Below, in pieces: positions 27,041 to 36,491 of a DNA stretch of 64,000 bases (positions are counted from its first letter, which is position 1; each line of letters starts with the position of its first letter). Origin of the DNA: Cronobacter dublinensis subsp. dublinensis LMG 23823 (GTDB lineage: Bacteria > Pseudomonadota > Gammaproteobacteria > Enterobacterales > Enterobacteriaceae). Location of the stretch: assembly GCF_001277235.1 (NCBI RefSeq), contig NZ_CP012266.1:3720001-3784000 (forward strand), read 5' to 3'. The position numbers and the translations under genes were made by a program. The notes under the pieces were generated by a model, which worked only from the letters and a program-made list of their open reading frames with translations, had not been told where the DNA came from and made no database searches.

Positions 27041-27658
27041 ATGAGTGCAATCGCGCCTGGAATGATCTTCCTCGCGTACCTTTGCGGCTCGATCTCCAGC
27101 GCCATTCTGGTCTGCCGTATCGCGGGTCTGCCCGATCCGCGTGACAGCGGTTCCGGCAATCCCGGAGCGACCAACGTCCTGCGAATTGGCGGCAAGGGAG
27201 CAGCCGTAACGGTACTGATTTTCGACGTGCTGAAAGGCATGCTGCCGGTCTGGGGCGCGTATGCGCTGGGCGTGACGCCGTTCTGGCTGGGGCTTATCGC
27301 CATCGCCGCCTGTCTTGGTCATATCTGGCCGGTCTTTTTCCATTTTCGCGGCGGCAAAGGGGTGGCGACGGCGTTCGGCGCGATAGCGCCTATCGGCTGG
27401 GATCTCACGGGCGTGATGGCGGGCACCTGGTTTCTAACGGTGCTGCTGAGCGGTTACTCGTCGCTGGGCGCGATTGTCAGCGCGCTGGTGGCCCCGTTCT
27501 ACGTCTGGTGGTTTAAACCGCAGTTTACCTTCCCGGTCGCGATGCTCTCCTGCCTGATTCTCTTGCGTCATCACGACAACATTCAGCGCTTATGGCGCGG
27601 CCAGGAAACCAAAATCTGGAGCCGGTTTCGCAAAAAACGGGCAGAAAAAAAGGAGTGA
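27041..27658 (+). CDS. plsY: PlsY (YgiH), acyl-phosphate glycerol-3-phosphate acyltransferase
   Basis: This 205-residue inner-membrane enzyme makes lysophosphatidate from acyl-phosphate. Signature segments are SGSGNPGATNVLRIGGKG and HFRGGKGVATAFGA, which hold the substrate-binding loops. Several hydrophobic helices span the length. A terminator shared with tsaD covers its stop codon. Confidence 0.96.
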   Translation: MSAIAPGMIFLAYLCGSISSAILVCRIAGLPDPRDSGSGNPGATNVLRIGGKGAAVTVLIFDVLKGMLPVWGAYALGVTPFWLGLIAIAACLGHIWPVFFHFRGGKGVATAFGAIAPIGWDLTGVMAGTWFLTVLLSGYSSLGAIVSALVAPFYVWWFKPQFTFPVAMLSCLILLRHHDNIQRLWRGQETKIWSRFRKKRAEKKE

Positions 27659-27675
27659 ATTATCACTCCTTTTTT
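27645..27675. terminator. Bidirectional terminator between plsY and tsaD
   Basis: AAAAAAGGAGTG / CACTCCTTTTTT form a long stem with a 7-base loop, spanning the plsY stop. A-run and T-run flanks suit termination of both convergent genes. Confidence 0.88.
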
Positions 27676-27695
27676 ACAGCGCGTCGCTGAACGCG

Positions 27696-29172
<1,477 letters not shown>

Positions 29173-29222
29173 TTCCTTAGGGGATATCCTCCCCTGAAAC
29201 AGACAGAGTAGTAGTTGTAGAG

Positions 29223-29249
29223 GCCGTGCTTCCGAAAGGAATGCGCGGC
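29223..29249 (+). terminator. Partial terminator between rpsU and dnaG
   Basis: GCCGTGCTTCC-GAAA-GGAATGCGCGGC pairs over 11 positions with one G-U and one bulge and has a GNRA tetraloop, then TTATTCTCGTTT. The position equals the internal terminator of the E. coli rpsU-dnaG-rpoD operon, which keeps primase expression low. Confidence 0.85.
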
Positions 29250-29284
29250 TTATTCTCGTTTATGGGCTGATAAAAACGGGGCTT

Positions 29285-31030
29285 ATGGCTGGACGAATCC
29301 CACGTGTCTTTATCAATGATCTGCTGGCTCGCACCGATATCGTCGACCTGATAGACGCACGGGTAAAGCTCAAGAAGCAGGGCAAGAACTACCACGCGTG
29401 CTGTCCCTTCCATAATGAAAAAACCCCCTCTTTCACCGTAAACGGCGAAAAACAGTTTTATCACTGCTTCGGTTGCGGCGCGCACGGCAACGCTATCGAC
29501 TTCCTGATGAATTACGACAAGCTCGAATTCGTCGAGACCGTCGAAGAATTGGCCGCCATGCATAATCTGGAAGTGCCATTCGAAGCGGGCAGCGGACCGA
29601 CGCAAATTGAACGCCACCAGCGTCAGACATTATACGAACTGCTGGACGGGCTGAACGGCTTTTATCGTCAGGCCTTACAGGCACAAAACGCCGAGCCGGC
29701 GCGTCAGTATCTGGCGAAACGCGGGCTGAGCGAATCCGTGATTGAACGCTTCGCCATCGGTTATGCGCCGCCGGGCTGGGATAACGCGCTAAAGCGCTTT
29801 GGCAACAACAGCGAAAACCGCCAGTCGCTTATCGACGCCGGTATGCTGGTGACCAACGATAAGGGCCGCAGTTACGATCGCTTCCGCGAGCGGGTGATGT
29901 TCCCCATCCGCGACAAGCGCGGGCGAGTGATAGGCTTCGGCGGTCGCGTTTTAGGCGATGCATTGCCGAAATACTTAAACTCCCCGGAAACCGATATTTT
30001 CCATAAGGGTCGCCAGCTGTATGGCCTTTATGAAGTGCAACAGAGCGATCCTAACCCGCCGCGACTTCTGGTCGTGGAAGGCTATATGGACGTCGTGGCG
30101 CTGTCGCAGTACGACATCAACTATGCGGTCGCCTCGCTCGGCACCGCGACCACGGCAGAGCATATTCAGATGCTCTTTCGTGTCACGAACAACGTCATTT
30201 GCTGTTACGACGGCGACAGAGCAGGCAGAAGCGCCGCATGGCGCGCGCTGGAAACCGCGCTGCCTTACATGACCGACGGACGTCAGCTACGCTTTATGTT
30301 TCTGCCCGATGGCGAAGACCCGGATACGCTGGTTCGTCAGGAAGGCAAAGCGGCGTTCGAGGCGCGGATGGAGCAGGCTCAGCCGCTCTCCACGTTCCTG
30401 TTCAACAGCCTGCTGCCGCAGGTGGATTTGAGTACGCCGGACGGGCGGGCGCAGTTGAGTACGCTGGCGCTGCCGTTAATCAGTCAGGTGCCAGGCGAAA
30501 CGCTGCGCATCTATCTGCGCCAGGAGTTAGGCAACAAGCTCGGCATTCTGGATGACAGCCAGCTCGAGCGGTTGATGACCCGGCAGGCAGATAATTCGCA
30601 AACGCGGCCCGCGCCGACGCTAAAGCGTACAACCATGCGTATACTGATAGGATTGCTGGTCCAGAATCCTGAGCTGGCACCCTTAGTGCCTTCTCTGGCG
30701 GCGTTAGATAAAACAAAGCTGCCTGGACTGGAGCTCTTTTCAGAGCTGGTCAATACTTGTCTTTCGCAGCCTGGTCTGACCACTGGGCAGTTGCTCGAAC
30801 ATTATCGCGGTACAAAAGAAGCCGCTACCCTTGAAAAACTCTCAACGTGGGACGATATAGCAGATAAGGATATCGCAGAAAAAACGTTCACCGACGCGCT
30901 GGACCATCTGTTCGATTCGGTGCTGGAGTTGAGATTAACAGAACTGATAGCCCGCTCGCGCACCCAGGGACTTAGCGCGGCGGAGCGCGAAGAAGTGCGC
31001 ATCATTACCGAGGCGCGCGCAAAAAAATAA
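29285..31030 (+). CDS. dnaG: DnaG, DNA primase
   Basis: This 581-residue primase has the CHC2 zinc finger near residues 39-65 (CCPFHNEKTPSF and FYHCFGCGAHGN), a TOPRIM core (LLVVEGYMDVVAL and CCYDGDRAGRSAAW) and a C-terminal DnaB-binding domain. It makes RNA primers at the fork. It starts MAGRIPRVFINDLLARTDIV as in E. coli. A 236-bp gap separates it from rpoD; in E. coli the mRNA is cleaved in this gap and a heat-shock promoter lies within dnaG. Confidence 0.98.
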   Translation: MAGRIPRVFINDLLARTDIVDLIDARVKLKKQGKNYHACCPFHNEKTPSFTVNGEKQFYHCFGCGAHGNAIDFLMNYDKLEFVETVEELAAMHNLEVPFEAGSGPTQIERHQRQTLYELLDGLNGFYRQALQAQNAEPARQYLAKRGLSESVIERFAIGYAPPGWDNALKRFGNNSENRQSLIDAGMLVTNDKGRSYDRFRERVMFPIRDKRGRVIGFGGRVLGDALPKYLNSPETDIFHKGRQLYGLYEVQQSDPNPPRLLVVEGYMDVVALSQYDINYAVASLGTATTAEHIQMLFRVTNNVICCYDGDRAGRSAAWRALETALPYMTDGRQLRFMFLPDGEDPDTLVRQEGKAAFEARMEQAQPLSTFLFNSLLPQVDLSTPDGRAQLSTLALPLISQVPGETLRIYLRQELGNKLGILDDSQLERLMTRQADNSQTRPAPTLKRTTMRILIGLLVQNPELAPLVPSLAALDKTKLPGLELFSELVNTCLSQPGLTTGQLLEHYRGTKEAATLEKLSTWDDIADKDIAEKTFTDALDHLFDSVLELRLTELIARSRTQGLSAAEREEVRIITEARAKK

Positions 31031-31266
31031 ATTCCGCGGCTTAATTGCCGATTGACGATCGGGTGCACCCGAGAGCCGTACTGCCGGGCAGCGGCAATAA
31101 TAAAACAGCCCGCAACGCCCTGTGGATTTCATGTCGCTGTCAACGCGTTCAGGCGCTATTACGCGCCGTCGCTTGCAACACTGAGACACGAAATCCCGGG
31201 CACACGTTATTGTTGGCGGCAACGCCTACGACACCAACCTCATGAAATAAGTGTGGATACCGTCTT

Positions 31267-33111
31267 ATGGAGCAAAACCCGCAGTCACAGCTTAAGCTTC
31301 TTGTCACCCGTGGTAAGGAGCAGGGCTATCTGACCTATGCCGAGGTCAATGACCATCTGCCGGAAGATATCGTCGACTCCGATCAGATCGAAGACATCAT
31401 CCAAATGATCAACGATATGGGCATCCAGGTGATGGAAGAAGCGCCGGACGCCGACGATCTGTTGCTTGCTGAAAACTCGAACAATACCGACGAAGACGCG
31501 GAAGAAGCGGCCGCCCAGGTGTTGTCCAGCGTGGAATCTGAAATCGGGCGCACCACCGATCCGGTTCGCATGTACATGCGTGAAATGGGTACCGTTGAGC
31601 TGTTGACCCGTGAAGGCGAAATCGACATCGCCAAACGCATCGAAGACGGCATCAACCAGGTTCAGTGCTCCGTCGCCGAATATCCGGAAGCGATCACCTA
31701 TCTGCTGGAGCAGTACGATCGTGTGGAAGCCGGCGAAGCGCGTCTTTCCGATCTGATCACCGGTTTTGTCGATCCGAACGCCGAAGAAGACATGGCCCCT
31801 ACCGCGACGCACGTCGGCTCTGAACTCTCTCAGGAAGAGATGGATGATGACGAAGATGAAGACGAAGAGTCTGACGACGACAGCAGCGATGATGACAACA
31901 GCATCGATCCGGAACTGGCGCGCGAGAAATTCGGCGAGCTGCGTACCCAGTACGAAGTCACCCGCGACACTATCAAAGCGAAAGGCCGCAGCCACGCGGC
32001 GTCTCAGGAAGAGATCCTGAAGCTTTCTGAAGTGTTCAAACAGTTCCGTCTGGTGCCGAAACAGTTCGACTACCTGGTCAACAGCATGCGTGTCATGATG
32101 GATCGCGTGCGCACCCAGGAACGCATCATCATGAAGATGTGCGTTGAGCAGTGCAAAATGCCGAAGAAGAACTTCATCACCCTCTTTACCGGCAATGAAA
32201 CCAGCGAAACCTGGTTCAACGCGGCTATCGCCATGAACAAGCCGTGGTCTGAGAAGCTCCACGACGTGGCGGAAGATGTACACCGCAGCCTGCAAAAACT
32301 GCAACAGATTGAAGAAGAAACCGGCCTCACCATCGAGCAGGTGAAGGATATCAACCGTCGCATGTCTATCGGCGAAGCGAAAGCGCGCCGTGCGAAGAAA
32401 GAGATGGTTGAAGCGAACTTACGTCTGGTAATTTCTATCGCCAAGAAATACACCAACCGCGGTCTGCAGTTCCTCGACCTGATTCAGGAAGGCAACATCG
32501 GCCTGATGAAAGCGGTAGATAAGTTCGAATACCGCCGTGGTTACAAGTTCTCCACCTATGCTACCTGGTGGATCCGTCAGGCTATCACCCGCTCTATCGC
32601 GGATCAGGCGCGCACCATCCGTATTCCGGTGCATATGATTGAGACCATCAACAAGCTCAATCGTATCTCCCGCCAGATGCTGCAGGAGATGGGCCGCGAG
32701 CCGACGCCGGAAGAACTGGCCGAGCGCATGCTGATGCCGGAAGACAAAATCCGTAAAGTGCTGAAAATCGCTAAAGAGCCTATCTCCATGGAAACGCCGA
32801 TTGGCGACGATGAAGATTCGCATCTGGGGGATTTCATCGAGGATACCACCCTCGAGCTGCCGCTGGACTCCGCGACGACTGAAAGCCTGCGTGCGGCGAC
32901 GCACGACGTACTGGCGGGTCTCACCGCGCGTGAAGCGAAAGTGCTGCGTATGCGTTTTGGTATCGACATGAACACCGACCATACGCTGGAAGAAGTGGGT
33001 AAACAGTTTGACGTTACCCGCGAACGTATCCGTCAGATCGAAGCGAAAGCGCTGCGTAAGCTGCGCCACCCGAGCCGTTCTGAAGTGCTGCGCAGCTTCC
33101 TTGACGATTAA
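31267..33111 (+). CDS. rpoD: RpoD, sigma-70
   Basis: This 614-residue primary sigma factor has region 1.1 at the N-terminus and an acidic non-conserved insert (about 190-220, runs of Asp/Glu). Region 2 shows FSTYATWWIRQAITRSIADQ and region 4.2 shows VTRERIRQIEAKALRKLRHP. It starts MEQNPQSQLKLLVTRGKEQG. It is the last gene of the rpsU-dnaG-rpoD operon and is followed by a strong terminator. Confidence 0.98.
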   Translation: MEQNPQSQLKLLVTRGKEQGYLTYAEVNDHLPEDIVDSDQIEDIIQMINDMGIQVMEEAPDADDLLLAENSNNTDEDAEEAAAQVLSSVESEIGRTTDPVRMYMREMGTVELLTREGEIDIAKRIEDGINQVQCSVAEYPEAITYLLEQYDRVEAGEARLSDLITGFVDPNAEEDMAPTATHVGSELSQEEMDDDEDEDEESDDDSSDDDNSIDPELAREKFGELRTQYEVTRDTIKAKGRSHAASQEEILKLSEVFKQFRLVPKQFDYLVNSMRVMMDRVRTQERIIMKMCVEQCKMPKKNFITLFTGNETSETWFNAAIAMNKPWSEKLHDVAEDVHRSLQKLQQIEEETGLTIEQVKDINRRMSIGEAKARRAKKEMVEANLRLVISIAKKYTNRGLQFLDLIQEGNIGLMKAVDKFEYRRGYKFSTYATWWIRQAITRSIADQARTIRIPVHMIETINKLNRISRQMLQEMGREPTPEELAERMLMPEDKIRKVLKIAKEPISMETPIGDDEDSHLGDFIEDTTLELPLDSATTESLRAATHDVLAGLTAREAKVLRMRFGIDMNTDHTLEEVGKQFDVTRERIRQIEAKALRKLRHPSRSEVLRSFLDD

Positions 33112-33133
33112 TCGTCTGCAATAAACGCGTTTC

Positions 33134-33160
33134 AAAAGCCCTCTTCGGAGGGCTTTTTTA
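33134..33160 (+). terminator. Terminator after rpoD
   Basis: AAAAGCCCTC-TTCG-GAGGGCTTTTTT has a strong stem, a UUCG tetraloop and a T-run, 22 bp past the rpoD stop. Confidence 0.93.
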
Positions 33161-33363
33161 TTGACGCAGGAAATCATTGCGGCATTTCTTGTGGGATTAG
33201 TAGCGCTGCCCGGCAGTAAACTGGCAATTAACAATAATTCATCGTGATGAGTGTGGATTAATCAGCAAAAACAATTTGTCACAGATATCGATTCTGAGTA
33301 ATTTGCTGGGAGATTATGCCTCTGAAAATGAACAAGAGTGTTATCACTTAGCAAGGACCCGGG

Positions 33364-33771
33364 ATGAACAAGTCGCTGTTATTCATGACATGCGTTTTAC
33401 TGGCCGGATGTGCCAGCCAGCCGCCAAAAAGCCAGGTGACGCCGCTCGCTCCAGTCGCCCAGCCACAGCCTGTACAACAAGCGCCGGAGAGCAAACCGTT
33501 CGCCGCCGCCTCGGAAAGCACCAACAGCATGGCGACCTGCCGTAAAGAGCTCGACGCGCTTAAGCACTACGGCCCGAAAACCTACAGCCGTTATGCTGCG
33601 GAAATGGACGCTCTGACCGCAAAAACCGGCAAATATCTCTCGATTAAAGAGGGCCTGACGCCGGAACTGAACGATATCGTCATCACGATGTATCAGTCGC
33701 AGATCAAAACGCTCTGCTTCCGCATTCAGTCGTCGCTCGGCAAACTGATTATCGAACAGGCGGGCGGCTAA
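33364..33771 (+). CDS. Small lipoprotein of unknown function
   Basis: This 135-residue protein starts MNKSLLFMTCVLLAGCASQP; the LAGC lipobox puts the lipidated cysteine at residue 16, and Ala at +2 suggests the outer membrane. A Pro/Gln-rich linker (about 20-45) leads to a helical domain with two cysteines (MATCRKELDAL and IKTLCFRIQSSL). I do not recognise the family. It lies between rpoD and mug, which are adjacent in E. coli K-12 as I recall. It has its own terminator. A role in the envelope is inferred from the lipobox only. Confidence 0.8.
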   Translation: MNKSLLFMTCVLLAGCASQPPKSQVTPLAPVAQPQPVQQAPESKPFAAASESTNSMATCRKELDALKHYGPKTYSRYAAEMDALTAKTGKYLSIKEGLTPELNDIVITMYQSQIKTLCFRIQSSLGKLIIEQAGG

Positions 33772-33789
33772 GCCACCAGCCCTTCCCTT

Positions 33790-33818
33790 ACGGCGCGGCT
33801 CAGGCTGCGCCGTCGCTT
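33790..33818 (+). terminator. Terminator after the lipoprotein gene
   Basis: ACGGCGC / GCGCCGT arms with an inner GC pair form a hairpin, followed by CGCTTTAT; it lies between the convergent lipoprotein and mug stops. Confidence 0.6.
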
Positions 33819-34324
33819 TATCTGCCGCGAGCCAGCAGCGCCTCATCCAGTTCCCGGTAGGCTTCCACCAGCTTATCCAGCGACGCGCGATTAAGCCCAC
33901 TGGGGTTCGGCAGCACCCAAATTTCCGTCTCGCCGATCTTGAGCTTTTGCTTGCCCCACTTCACGCCGCGCTGGCTGAACGCCTGCTCATACGCTTTTTT
34001 ACCGAGCACCGCGAGCGCGTCCGGCTGGAAGTCCTCAATTTTTTTCACCAGATTACGTCCGCCCTCATGCAGCTCTTTCACGTCCACCTCGTTCGCCTGC
34101 ACCGTCGGGCGCTCAACCAGTTTCGTGATGCCACAGCGCGTATCCAGCAGATGCCGCTCCTCTTCGGGTTTTAACTGGCGCTCCGTAAACCCCGCCAGAT
34201 GGATAACCTTCCAGAAGCGGTTACCCGGATGCGCGAAATGAAAACCGGTATGCGCTGACGACTTTCCCGGATTGATTCCGCAAAAGACCACGCGCAGGCC
34301 CGGTTCAAGAATATCGTTTATCAT
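33818..34324 (-). CDS. mug: Mug, G/U mismatch-specific DNA glycosylase
   Basis: This 168-residue uracil-DNA glycosylase superfamily protein has the catalytic motif GINPGKSSAHTGFHFAHPGN and the second motif NPSGLNRAS. It removes uracil and ethenocytosine opposite guanine. It starts MINDILEPGLRVVFCGINPG and is divergent from the neighbouring tRNA gene, as in E. coli. Confidence 0.96.
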   Translation of the reverse strand: MINDILEPGLRVVFCGINPGKSSAHTGFHFAHPGNRFWKVIHLAGFTERQLKPEEERHLLDTRCGITKLVERPTVQANEVDVKELHEGGRNLVKKIEDFQPDALAVLGKKAYEQAFSQRGVKWGKQKLKIGETEIWVLPNPSGLNRASLDKLVEAYRELDEALLARGR

Positions 34325-34411
34325 GTCGTTTCCCTGTTAACTCACGGATCTGTAAAGTATAAAGCCTTACGCCGCCCTTGCTTACAAATTCAGCAGCCGA
34401 GACGCCGAGAC

Positions 34412-34440
34412 TGGATTGACGTCGCCAGTTACTCTATAAT
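34412..34440 (+). promoter_or_regulatory. Probable tRNA-Ile promoter
   Basis: A perfect -10, TATAAT, is at 34435-34440, followed by a GC-rich discriminator (CCAGCGCCAC) typical of stable RNA promoters. The best -35 with 17-bp spacing is TGGATT at 34412; TTGACG at 34416 is closer to consensus but only 13 bp away. Confidence 0.55.
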
Positions 34441-34450
34441 CCAGCGCCAC

Positions 34451-34526
34451 GGCCCCTTAGCTCAGTGGTTAGAGCAGGCGACTCATAATCGCTTGGTCGT
34501 TGGTTCAAACCCAACAGGGGCCACCA
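34451..34526 (+). tRNA. ileX: tRNA-Ile(CAU), lysidine-modified type
   Basis: The 76-nt gene starts GGCCCCTTAGCTCAGTGGTT and ends GGGGCCACCA with an encoded CCA. The acceptor stem GGCCCCT/AGGGGCC pairs perfectly. The anticodon CAT is at 34484-34486 in loop CTCATAA. The position next to mug equals ileX in E. coli, whose CAU anticodon is changed to lysidine-AU to read AUA. An elongator tRNA-Met is less likely given synteny and the acceptor stem. Confidence 0.93.
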
Positions 34527-34552
34527 AATTTTAGCTTTAAAATCATATAATT

Positions 34553-34578
34553 AAGCCACTCGAAAGAGTGGCTTTTTT
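34553..34578 (+). terminator. Terminator after tRNA-Ile
   Basis: AAGCCACTC-GAAA-GAGTGGCTTTTTT is a perfect 9-bp stem with a GNRA loop and T-run, 26 bp past the tRNA. Confidence 0.93.
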
Positions 34579-34693
34579 GTTGGCTGCCTGATGAGTGGCG
34601 ATAAAATGGCGGCAGCTTATGCTCCGCAGAGCCAGTATGTAGCAGGTCATACATCAAAACATCTGTGTTAGCGTCGTTTTTTCCGCGAATCAA

Positions 34694-35008
34694 TTAAAAA
34701 AGCCAGCGACCCGCAATCGCCGAATCAATCAGCATTTTCACCGTCAACGGTTCGGGTGCATGATGATCCGTTTTTAAATATCGCGGTAATATTGCATTTG
34801 GCAGGAAACGAATACCTTCATTAGGGAAATAACGGTTAAAACAGAAACCAGACATATCTACGTTCAGCGTACTGATATACTCCTCAAGAAAATCGGCAGC
34901 ATCCTCCGGCAATACGCTTTTATTTCCGGTACTGAGCGACATATTGTCAGACATTTCCCAGAAATGCTTTTTAATGAGTTCCCTGACATACGCAGCTTTA
35001 TCTGCCAT
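34694..35008 (-). CDS. DUF1493-like protein
   Basis: This 104-residue soluble protein starts MADKAAYVRELIKKHFWEMS. The middle and end (FCFNRYFPNEGIRFLPN, then ILPRYLKTDH and PLTVKMLIDSAIAGRW) resemble the enterobacterial DUF1493 family as I remember it; I could not run a search. The N-terminal half (PEDAADFLEEYISTLNVDMS) is reminiscent of an acyl-carrier-like helical fold, but no DSL phosphopantetheine motif is seen. Its ATG overlaps the stop of the membrane protein gene upstream as TAATG, so the two are co-translated. The region is more AT-rich than its neighbours. Confidence 0.65.
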   Translation of the reverse strand: MADKAAYVRELIKKHFWEMSDNMSLSTGNKSVLPEDAADFLEEYISTLNVDMSGFCFNRYFPNEGIRFLPNAILPRYLKTDHHAPEPLTVKMLIDSAIAGRWLF

Positions 35009-35454
35009 TACCGCTCTCCCGATGCAACAATAAGCTTATAGCGATGAATAACATTTTGGGTAATCATAGCAAGATGATAAACCGTGAACACGGCGCCAAC
35101 CCAGGGCAGCCATCTGCCGATATAAGCCCCTATGCTGGTGGTATACGCCCACTCACCGCGTAGCAATTTTGCCCATGTGATCGTTCTGCGTCCTGTTTTA
35201 AAGCGCTGGCGGATAACGCTTCTGAGCGCCAGGGAAAGCGGGCTCGTTCCTTTTGTTGCCATATCTGCACCTAATTTACCCCTGACAGGGATGACAGGCA
35301 GACTAACCAGCATAGAAGCTATCGCTAGCAAATCAATCACATCGCTGAATTGTTTTTTAAACTCATCCAGTATTAGCCAGTGAAGCAACTCCTCTTTATC
35401 AACATTCATCCCATCAAAGAAATACTTTCCGTTGCGCTGTTCAGTCGTATCCAT
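35008..35454 (-). CDS. Small membrane protein of unknown function, paired with DUF1493-like gene
   Basis: This 148-residue protein starts MDTTEQRNGKYFFDGMNVDK. Two hydrophobic segments are visible (about 39-56 and 109-131), separated by a basic stretch (ALRSVIRQRFKTGRRTITWA). I do not recognise a family. Translational coupling to the DUF1493-like gene suggests a two-protein unit. The pair sits just past a tRNA gene, a common integration site, but no integrase or repeated tRNA end is seen. An effector/immunity or toxin/antitoxin role is possible but unsupported. Confidence 0.65.
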   Translation of the reverse strand: MDTTEQRNGKYFFDGMNVDKEELLHWLILDEFKKQFSDVIDLLAIASMLVSLPVIPVRGKLGADMATKGTSPLSLALRSVIRQRFKTGRRTITWAKLLRGEWAYTTSIGAYIGRWLPWVGAVFTVYHLAMITQNVIHRYKLIVASGER

Positions 35455-35685
35455 AAAATTTCCCTTTCCATGTTTACGTACTAAATATTACTGTCAACCT
35501 AATGCGCCATCCAGAGCCTGTGCAGCAACGTAATCTGAAAATAAAAAAATGCTAACTCTGGTTTATTCATAATGAGCGCAACAATCCAGAAATGGCTTAA
35601 CGTAACCCCGTAATGGGTTTCTCTGACACCCGAACAGGGTAATATCCACTACACTTTCCACAGTTTCCCTTGTCGAGGATATTCC

Positions 35686-36234
35686 ATGCTGCGCCCGTTA
35701 CTCTTTATCTCCGCCCTGCTGCCCTTTTTCGCCTGCGCGCATAATTTTAAAGAGGGCGAACGGGTCGCGCCGGTCGGCGTGGCGGAGCGCGGCGAGCTGA
35801 CGCTTAATCAGGGCGATATCGGTTATCGCGACTGGAACAGCGCGCGGCTCAGCGGCAAGGTGGGGGTCGTGCTGCATGTGGCGGGCAGGCTGTCGGCCAA
35901 AGATCTTAATAAAGGCATCAGCGACGCGATTGCCGCAGCGCGTCTGCCGGCGGATAAATTCCAGGCCACCACGATAATCAACACTGACGACGCCATTCCG
36001 GGCAGCGCCATTTTTGTGCGCCGCAGTCTGGAAAGCACCAAAAAAGCCTACCCCGCCTCGGTGTTCGTGCTGGATGACAGCGGCGCCGCGCAGCGCGCCT
36101 GGCGCCTGCAGCCGGGCGGCTCAGCCGTCGTCGTGCTGGATAAAGATGGCCGTATACGCTTTGCGAAAGATGGCGCGCTCACTGCAGATGAAGTGCGTCA
36201 GGTGATGAGCTTATTGCACACTTTATTGACATAA
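35686..36234 (+). CDS. YtfJ-family periplasmic protein
   Basis: This 182-residue protein has a signal peptide (MLRPLLFISALLPFFACAHN) and a thioredoxin-like fold. It resembles E. coli YtfJ along its length, with conserved ATTIINTDDAIPGSAIFVRR and VVVLDKDGRIRFAKDGALTA segments. The redox CxxC motif of thioredoxins is absent. In E. coli ytfJ lies next to cysQ, so this may be a paralog or a moved copy. It precedes crtE by 257 bp on the same strand and is probably separate from the crt operon. Confidence 0.85.
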   Translation: MLRPLLFISALLPFFACAHNFKEGERVAPVGVAERGELTLNQGDIGYRDWNSARLSGKVGVVLHVAGRLSAKDLNKGISDAIAAARLPADKFQATTIINTDDAIPGSAIFVRRSLESTKKAYPASVFVLDDSGAAQRAWRLQPGGSAVVVLDKDGRIRFAKDGALTADEVRQVMSLLHTLLT

Positions 36235-36491
36235 ACTTGTACAACGCGTTGCCTGAATGTAAAGTTTTGTGACGCGTTAAGTTAGCCGAAGACATTTTCC
36301 GGTATTGCGCTACGCTTTTTAAGAGAAGATCCGGAAAAAAAACCGTGAAGATAATCAGTTGTTCATACAAGAAAAATCCCACATTTCGCCTGATGCGACG
36401 AATGTTGCGCGCCTGACCGCGACATTCGGCGCGCCCGGCGCGTTGGCTCCTTCCACTACACAGCTCCCGATCACCACCTGAGGCCTTAACC

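Noticed and set aside
31031..31266. Small gene in the dnaG-rpoD gap
   Set aside because: Short open frames there lack ribosome sites and family resemblance; the gap is expected as an mRNA processing region.
31285..32304. A 339-codon open frame antisense to rpoD
   Set aside because: It overlaps the highly conserved sigma-70 gene and shows only low-complexity hydrophobic and Phe-rich sequence mirroring the acidic region of RpoD.
34451..35685. A tRNA-integrated island with att sites next to tRNA-Ile
   Set aside because: No repeat of the tRNA 3' end was found downstream and there is no integrase, so only an accessory gene pair is claimed.
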